Positions 7,501 through 12,035 of a DNA stretch of 12,035 nt are shown here, piece after piece (within the stretch, counting starts at the first letter, position 1; each line of letters begins with the position of its first letter). Under the pieces are notes generated by a model. That model was given only the letters and a program-made list of their open reading frames with translations. It searched no databases and was not told the DNA's origin. The DNA comes from Duncaniella sp. (GTDB lineage Bacteria > Bacteroidota > Bacteroidia > Bacteroidales > Muribaculaceae). Made by a program: the position numbers and the translations under genes. The stretch is from NCBI GenBank assembly GCA_029052375.1, contig JAIDJD010000436.1:1-12035 (forward strand), read 5' to 3'.

Positions 7501-7926
7501 CTACAACACCTCGATTTCGGGATTAATCGATACGAGCTGAGCTATGAATTTGTCGCGGTCCTTGGGAGATATTTCTATCGGCCCACGGGACTTGAGCGAG
7601 TTAGGATAGACAAGAGTGATAGACACCCGGATACGAGACATCCCGGCCGTCGCCAGATAGCCGGTCGTTTTCCTTATGCTTTTGATGTCGGAAACAGGCA
7701 CCCTGACGGAACTGAAAAATTGGTATATCACAAGGGTGTCTCCTTCTATTACATAACGGAATCCGAATATCAGGCCAAAATAGAGCATTGTTATCCCTCC
7801 GCAACAAAATGTGACATACGCCCAGGACATTCCGATCGACGTGTACCATATCAGCACGAGGCTAATGGCCAAAACAGCACCAAGCCACAAGTCGACCTTA
7901 GAACGATAGACAGTCTTTTCCATCAT
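7501..7926 (-). CDS. Small membrane protein with bacterial PH-like domain
   Basis: A 141-residue protein with two hydrophobic helices (about residues 13-30 and 35-55), followed by a soluble beta-rich domain beginning FRYVIEGDTLVIYQ (56-69). The continuation, with VPVSDIKSIRKTTGYLATAG (77-96) and the terminal ISPKDRDKFIAQL, resembles the bacterial PH domain family formerly called DUF1200 (bPH_4). Members of this group are membrane-anchored and mostly uncharacterised. Two start codons lie in tandem (ATGATG); the first is used here. The gene is 37 bp downstream of the lipoprotein gene and immediately upstream of the HEAT-like gene. Family assignment is by pattern recognition only. Confidence 0.75.
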   Translation of the reverse strand: MMEKTVYRSKVDLWLGAVLAISLVLIWYTSIGMSWAYVTFCCGGITMLYFGLIFGFRYVIEGDTLVIYQFFSSVRVPVSDIKSIRKTTGYLATAGMSRIRVSITLVYPNSLKSRGPIEISPKDRDKFIAQLVSINPEIEVL

Positions 7927-7963
7927 CTATATTTATTATAACTTAACTCAAGTCTGACAACAG

Positions 7964-8836
7964 TCATATATTTTTATCCCAGGCAAATATGTATTCGATT
8001 TCCTTGCTGCCGGATATCTCAGTACATCCTTCAACCCAAGAGTCGCTTGAAGAATACGCGACGTCGTATGTGTACTTCGTGTCTACTTGCTCGCCTAACT
8101 GATAAGTGGATTTGACTTCACTCACAAGGCCGAGCGACTGATGTCCAAAAACGCCCTGATATTGAAGCGCAGTATAGTAATTTCGCAACACGGAACCCTC
8201 AACTACAGGCGCATATTTTGCGCCAGGTCCTTTGAGATAAGAATATCTCTTTGTGACAAACGGACGGGATGGGTTGCTGTAACTTACAAAGGACTGCAAA
8301 TTTCCCTCGTCCCAATCCAGCTCGGCTACCCACTCCAGGCCATCCGGCTCCTCCCATCCCGAGCCGTCTGTCCGTTTTTCCACAACATTTATCTTCTCGA
8401 GATGACGCGTCGAACTATAATGGAAGTCTGCCGTGTAATTCTTCATCATGATCAGAAGCTCGCCGTTGTCCTTGTAAATAGCTACGGTTCCTTCGGCCCT
8501 CACTGCTATGCCATCCTGATTGAGATAGAGTGTCTCACGGAAGACACGACATTCAGCACCATTATTCTCATCAGATTTTATGAATATCGCATTTCCGCCA
8601 TCTTCATACTCATAAGTCGATTTTATCGCAGTAGCCCAGTCGGTGCCTGAACCGTAATTATACTCCCAGGACGATACCCTGCCGCCGCTGTTGTATTCAA
8701 ACAACTCCACGCTGTCTTCTGAGTATATCCACGACAAGCGGTATTGCAGAGTGTTCATAGGTTCTTCTTTCTTATCGCACGACACTGCCGTCATGAGGAT
8801 TAAGGCAATCGCCAATATGGCCCGGTATTTTTTCAT
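7964..8836 (-). CDS. Putative surface lipoprotein, tyrosine-rich beta-repeat type
   Basis: A 290-residue protein with a lipoprotein signal peptide: a hydrophobic core (8-16) and the lipobox AVSC with lipidated Cys20. The residues after the cysteine, DKKEE, include the Lys-acidic-acidic pattern of Bacteroidetes surface-export signals, so outer-leaflet exposure is plausible. The mature chain is rich in Tyr, Ser, Glu and Gly, with YD/RHS-like strand units such as YNSGGRVSSWEYNYGSG and STYQLGEQVDTKYTYD. This resembles Bacteroidales lipoproteins annotated DUF4595, though I cannot confirm the family. The gene is richer in A+T than its flanks. No consensus promoter is visible in the 115 bp upstream on this strand. 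The function is unknown. Confidence 0.78.
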   Translation of the reverse strand: MKKYRAILAIALILMTAVSCDKKEEPMNTLQYRLSWIYSEDSVELFEYNSGGRVSSWEYNYGSGTDWATAIKSTYEYEDGGNAIFIKSDENNGAECRVFRETLYLNQDGIAVRAEGTVAIYKDNGELLIMMKNYTADFHYSSTRHLEKINVVEKRTDGSGWEEPDGLEWVAELDWDEGNLQSFVSYSNPSRPFVTKRYSYLKGPGAKYAPVVEGSVLRNYYTALQYQGVFGHQSLGLVSEVKSTYQLGEQVDTKYTYDVAYSSSDSWVEGCTEISGSKEIEYIFAWDKNI

Positions 8837-8861
8837 AAATAGACTTTTTATGATTTGATAA

Positions 8862-8875
8862 CGGTCTCCGGTCTC
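8862..8875. repeat. Tandem 7-bp repeat in the divergent intergenic region
   Basis: CGGTCTC occurs twice back to back (8862-8868 and 8869-8875). It lies between the divergent lipoprotein genes, 17 bp upstream of the plus-strand -33 box. It may be a short direct-repeat binding site or chance; there is no independent support. Confidence 0.4.
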
Positions 8876-8892
8876 ACCTTATTGCCGGACAA

Positions 8893-8924
8893 TTTGTATT
8901 TCCGTGAATTATTGGATACCTTTG
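8893..8924 (+). promoter_or_regulatory. Bacteroidales-type promoter of the plus-strand unit
   Basis: TTTG (8893-8896) and TACCTTTG (8917-8924) are separated by 20 bp, a full match to the Bacteroides -33/-7 consensus. The expected start site is near 8929-8932, giving an A-rich leader of about 20 nt before the ATG at 8952. Confidence 0.8.
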
Positions 8925-8951
8925 CGATAGACAGACAAAACATTCAGGCAA

Positions 8952-9281
8952 ATGAACAGAACGACACTCCTTGCGGCTCTCCCTCTCCTCCTCTGCCTGG
9001 CCTGCGGCGGAGAAAAGCCGCGCCAGCCGGAGAGACTGCCCGACGAAGAAGTCCCCGCCTATCGCGAGGCTTGCTTCATAATGTCCGGGCATATCGCGTT
9101 GAAAGATTCGGCATACCGTATAACCATCTCAAAAGACTCGGCCGCCAGGCTCGGGGTCTCCGGAAAGCATTACGACCGAATGAGACAGGACATTGAATAC
9201 ACCAACTATCTGATCCGAGAAGAATACAACAAAAAAGGCATTCCCATCGAGCTGACCGAATACAATACCGGCCAGCAGTGA
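8952..9281 (+). CDS. Small lipoprotein of unknown function
   Basis: A 109-residue protein with an N-terminal lipoprotein signal: a Leu-rich stretch (6-16), then LCLAC with Cys18 as the probable lipidation site. Cys at -3 makes the lipobox slightly atypical, and Cys15 is a less likely alternative. A Pro/Glu-rich linker (19-36) follows, then a charged domain with ITISKDSAARLGVSGKHYDR (about 57-76) and a helical tail. I do not recognise the family. The ATG is placed by the strong promoter about 28 bp upstream and by the signal peptide starting at residue 1. It precedes two carbohydrate-active enzyme genes on the same strand with a 121-bp gap, so it may be part of the same locus, but nothing in its sequence suggests sugar binding. 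Confidence 0.8.
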   Translation: MNRTTLLAALPLLLCLACGGEKPRQPERLPDEEVPAYREACFIMSGHIALKDSAYRITISKDSAARLGVSGKHYDRMRQDIEYTNYLIREEYNKKGIPIELTEYNTGQQ

Positions 9282-9309
9282 TTTATTATTCTGTTTTTCA
9301 TCTCCGGCT

Positions 9310-9341
9310 CTTGGTTATTACGAGGATTCTCACGATATTTG
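9310..9341 (+). promoter_or_regulatory. Possible weak promoter before the GH105-DUF2264 gene
   Basis: CTTG (9310-9313) and GATATTTG (9334-9341) are 20 bp apart. Each differs from the TTTG / TAnnTTTG consensus by one base. It would give a leader of about 55 nt to the ATG at 9403. No terminator hairpin is visible after the small lipoprotein, so readthrough from 8893 is an equally good explanation. Confidence 0.35.
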
Positions 9342-9402
9342 CGGACAGGTTGTCATCAGCCCTGAACTACCGTGAAAACAATGAAGTGAACCTACCGAAC
9401 CC

Positions 9403-11718
9403 ATGAATATACCAAGACCTTTTGCCGCCGTGGCGGCGCTCTTAGTGTTCGTATGTGCCGGATCCGTGGCCGCGCCCACCAAAGAATCACAGAAAGTCCG
9501 CGAGACAATAAGCCTCGTCAACAGACACTGGCAGACGGCCAACCCACCGCAGGCCACTCCATTCTGGCACGTGGCCGCATACCATACAGGCAACATGGAA
9601 GCCTACAGCCTCACAGGCGACGAGGATTATCTACGCTATTCCGAAGACTGGGCCGAACACAACGAGTGGAAGGGAGCCAGAGGCACAGACCGTTCCAAAT
9701 GGCGCTACAATTATGGCGAGACGCAAGACCATGTGCTCTTCGGCGACTGGCAGATATGTTTTCAGACCTACGCCGACCTGTACAACCTGCTCCCGGAAGA
9801 CCGCAGGATAAGGCGCGCCCGCGAGGTGATGGAATATCAGATGTCCACCACTGCCAACGACTACTGGTGGTGGGCCGACGGCCTGTACATGGTGATGCCC
9901 GTGATGGTGAAGATGCACCGCATTACCGGCAACAGGCTCTACCTCGACAAACTGTATTCCTACTATCAGTATGCCGACAGCATAATGTTCGACCCTGAGG
10001 AGAATCTCTATTACCGCGATGCGAAATACACATATCCCAAACACAAGAGCTCCAATGGCAAGAAGGACTTCTGGGCCCGCGGCGATGGATGGGTGTTCGC
10101 AGGTCTCGCCAGGATTCTCAAGGATTTGCCAGCCGACTATGAACACCGCGTTTTTTTTGAAAACCGCTTCCGCGACATGGCCGGCGCTGTTGCCTCTTCC
10201 CAGCAGAAGGGCGGATGGTGGAGCCGTTCGATGCTCGACGAGGCCCATGCGCCCGGATGCGAGACAAGCGGCACGGCGTTCTTCACCTACGGCCTTTTCT
10301 GGGGCATAAACAACGGGCTTCTCCCGTCAGACAAATATCTCGGCCATGCTCTCAGAGGCTGGGAATTTCTCAGCAAGACAGCTCTGCAGAAAGACGGCAG
10401 GATAGGATATGTCCAGCCCATCGGCGAGAAGGCCATACCAGGCCAGGTGGTAGACAGGAATTCAACCGCCGACTTCGGCGTCGGTGCCTTTCTGCTTGCC
10501 GCCTGCGAGTATGTCCGCTATCTCGAGAGGGAGAGCGGCGACGACCGCGGCTACTGGTCTGACCTTGCCTACCGCATAGCCCGCCCGGTGCTCGCCAATA
10601 TGGCCGAGGGAAAACTCAAGGACAATATGATGGTGGAGGTGAGCCCCACCTGGGACGGCCGCAAGAAAGACGTCACCTATATGGAGACCTTCGGACGCCT
10701 GATGGCAGGGATAGCCCCCTGGCTCTCGCTGCCGGACGACGACACGGAGGAGGGCTGGAAACGCGCCGAACTGCGCGCCCTCGCCCTCAGAAGCTATGCA
10801 AACGCCGTAGACCCCGAGAGCCCCGACTACCTGCTATGGAAAGGCGAAGGCCAGGCTCTCGTAGACGCCGCCTATCTGGCCGAGAGCTTCATCAGAGGCT
10901 GGGATGCCCTGTGGATGCCTCTCGACGTCCAGACCAAACAACGCTACATCAAGGAATTCACAGGACTGAGACGCGTAGATCCGCCATATACCAACTGGCT
11001 TCTCTTCTCCTCAACCATAGAAAGTTTCCTCGCCAAGGCCGGAGCGGAATATGACGAATACCGCATCAATTCGGCAATCCGCAAGACGGAGGAGTGGTAT
11101 ACCGGCGACGGCTGGTATGCCGACGGCCCGTCGTTCGCTTTCGACTATTACAGCAGCTACGTGTTCCACCCCATGTATCTCGAGACTCTCGCCTCCATGA
11201 AAGACGCCCGGGCAAGGACACGCATCCACTATCCCCGCTACTACGACCGTGCCCTGAAACGCGCACAGAAATACAGCATCGTGCTCGAGCGACTTGTCTC
11301 GCCCGAAGGCACTTTCCCCGTGTTCGGACGCTCCATCCCCTACCGCATGGCCGCCCTGCAGCCTCTCGCGCTGATGGCCTGGTATGAAAAACTCCCGGCA
11401 GGTCTGTCAAACGGACAGGTGAGAAATGCCCTCACCTCTGTGATGCACTCGATGTTTGACGGCAGGGAGAATTTCAACGAGGGCGGATTTCTCACCATCG
11501 GCTTTGCGGGCCGCCAGCCCAACATCGCAGACTGGTATACCAACAACGGCAGTCTGTACATGACTTCGCTTGCTTTCCTTCCGCTCGGCCTGCCCGCCAC
11601 ACATCCTTTCTGGACAGACGCACCTCTGCCTACCACCAACCAGAAGGCATGGTCGGGCAAGCCCTTCCCCAAGGACCACCGCTGGGAAGACTCAGGCCAC
11701 ATCAAAGACCTATTCTGA
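9403..11718 (+). CDS. Secreted two-domain protein: GH105-like unsaturated uronyl hydrolase fused to DUF2264
   Basis: A 771-residue exported protein. Residues 1-24 form a signal peptide (hydrophobic AAVAALLVFV, then an Ala-rich end). Residues about 30-375 match GH88/GH105 enzymes, which remove the unsaturated uronic acid left at the non-reducing end of pectin or other uronide oligomers by lyases. Landmarks are GDWQICFQTYADL with Asp115, WWWADGLYM with candidate catalytic Asp159, FWARGDGW (223-230), CETSGTAFF (286-294) and FGVGAFLLAACEY (358-370). Residues about 405-752 match DUF2264: TYMETFGRLMAGIAPWL (425-441), NWLLFSSTIESFL (531-543), YTGDGWYADGP (566-576) and FDYYSSYVFHP (580-590). From memory, some DUF2264 proteins have been classed as beta-glucuronidases (GH154); I cannot verify that this one is active. 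The next gene, a GH97, begins 8 bp downstream. The substrate is unknown; a uronic-acid-containing glycan is the best guess. Confidence 0.88.
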   Translation: MNIPRPFAAVAALLVFVCAGSVAAPTKESQKVRETISLVNRHWQTANPPQATPFWHVAAYHTGNMEAYSLTGDEDYLRYSEDWAEHNEWKGARGTDRSKWRYNYGETQDHVLFGDWQICFQTYADLYNLLPEDRRIRRAREVMEYQMSTTANDYWWWADGLYMVMPVMVKMHRITGNRLYLDKLYSYYQYADSIMFDPEENLYYRDAKYTYPKHKSSNGKKDFWARGDGWVFAGLARILKDLPADYEHRVFFENRFRDMAGAVASSQQKGGWWSRSMLDEAHAPGCETSGTAFFTYGLFWGINNGLLPSDKYLGHALRGWEFLSKTALQKDGRIGYVQPIGEKAIPGQVVDRNSTADFGVGAFLLAACEYVRYLERESGDDRGYWSDLAYRIARPVLANMAEGKLKDNMMVEVSPTWDGRKKDVTYMETFGRLMAGIAPWLSLPDDDTEEGWKRAELRALALRSYANAVDPESPDYLLWKGEGQALVDAAYLAESFIRGWDALWMPLDVQTKQRYIKEFTGLRRVDPPYTNWLLFSSTIESFLAKAGAEYDEYRINSAIRKTEEWYTGDGWYADGPSFAFDYYSSYVFHPMYLETLASMKDARARTRIHYPRYYDRALKRAQKYSIVLERLVSPEGTFPVFGRSIPYRMAALQPLALMAWYEKLPAGLSNGQVRNALTSVMHSMFDGRENFNEGGFLTIGFAGRQPNIADWYTNNGSLYMTSLAFLPLGLPATHPFWTDAPLPTTNQKAWSGKPFPKDHRWEDSGHIKDLF

Positions 11719-11726
11719 AACAGGCC

Positions 11727-12035
11727 ATGAAACACTCTGCAATACTCGCCCTCCTTCTGCTCGCCTCGGCTCAGGCTCAGGCTGAGGAATACTCTGTCAC
11801 AGGCCCCGACGGCAGGCTCAAACTGACGGTCGGCGCCGATCCGGACAGCGGCAAGCCGTGGTATGCCATCGAGTACGAGGGCGCCGAAATGCTCGACAGG
11901 TCGCCGCTCGGCTTCAAGGCCGACATAGGCGACTTCTCGCGGGATATGACGCTGACAGGAGGCGAGACAGCCTCCAGAAGAAAAGTCTACCGCTGCGACA
12001 ACATCAAGAAATCGGGCATCGACCGTCTCTACAAC
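11727..12035 (+). CDS. GH97 family glycoside hydrolase, N-terminal part (cut by window end)
   Basis: Open to the window edge: 103 codons of a longer gene, as GH97 enzymes usually have about 650-700 residues. A signal peptide (1-19, a Leu-rich core ending in AQAQA) is followed by the typical N-terminal beta-sandwich opening: YSVTGPDGRLKLTV, then WYAIEYEGAEMLDRSPLGF. GH97 members include the alpha-glucosidase SusB and alpha-galactosidases. The Ca2+-binding and catalytic glutamates lie beyond the window, so neither specificity nor mechanism can be read here. The 8-bp gap after the GH105-DUF2264 gene implies one operon. The signal peptide codons contain a short hexamer repeat (GGCTCA, GGCTCA, GGCTGA at 11768-11785). 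Confidence 0.85.
   Translation, partial: MKHSAILALLLLASAQAQAEEYSVTGPDGRLKLTVGADPDSGKPWYAIEYEGAEMLDRSPLGFKADIGDFSRDMTLTGGETASRRKVYRCDNIKKSGIDRLYN

Noticed and set aside
7984..7991. Candidate promoter for the PH-like gene (CATATTTG on the minus strand)
   Set aside because: It has one mismatch in the -7 box and no -33 box at 19-21 bp. It lies inside the end of the lipoprotein gene. Readthrough from upstream is simpler.
1..12035. CRISPR array, tRNA/rRNA genes, insertion sequence ends or attachment sites
   Set aside because: I saw no regularly spaced repeats, no tRNA-like cloverleaf segments, no transposase or integrase motifs and no long terminal repeats. Genes fill nearly all of the window.

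Overview
The window looks like a chromosomal segment of a GC-rich member of the Bacteroidales. The evidence is two close matches to the Bacteroidales-type promoter (TTTG, 19-20 bp, TAnnTTTG), A-rich leaders without strong Shine-Dalgarno sites, typical Bacteroidales lipoproteins, and a GH105-DUF2264/GH97 glycan-degradation pair. Mid-to-high 50s percent GC (judged by eye) would suit groups such as Muribaculaceae or Alistipes, but the genus is an inference.

Minus strand, about 6900 down to 33: a complete glycine cleavage operon in the order lplA, gcvT, gcvH, gcvPA, gcvPB, lpdA. It starts at a strong promoter (6870-6900) with a perfect 10-bp inverted repeat over its -33 box, and ends in a hairpin terminator 16 nt past lpdA. 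It encodes the P protein (as two chains), H, T and L proteins, plus the ligase that puts lipoate on H. Together they convert glycine and tetrahydrofolate to CO2, NH3, 5,10-methylene-THF and NADH, or run in reverse. A long two-part hairpin sits in the 85-bp gcvPB-lpdA gap.

Minus strand, 6968-8836: three genes of unknown role: a lipoprotein, a small two-helix membrane protein with a bacterial PH-like domain, and a helical HEAT-like protein. The last two are nearly contiguous. The lipoprotein region is visibly richer in A+T than the rest.

Plus strand, 8893-12035: a divergent unit starting at a second clear promoter. It holds a small lipoprotein of unknown function, a secreted 771-residue protein joining a GH105-like unsaturated-uronyl hydrolase to a DUF2264 domain, and, 8 bp later, the start of a GH97 glycosidase cut off by the window edge. 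This is probably the edge of a polysaccharide utilisation locus; no SusC/SusD pair is visible here.

No tRNA, rRNA, CRISPR array, insertion sequence or riboswitch was found. The longest gene-free stretch is about 120 bp. The points most worth a second look are the operator-like palindrome on the gcv promoter, the gcvPB-lpdA hairpin, the split P protein, and the GH105-DUF2264 fusion.
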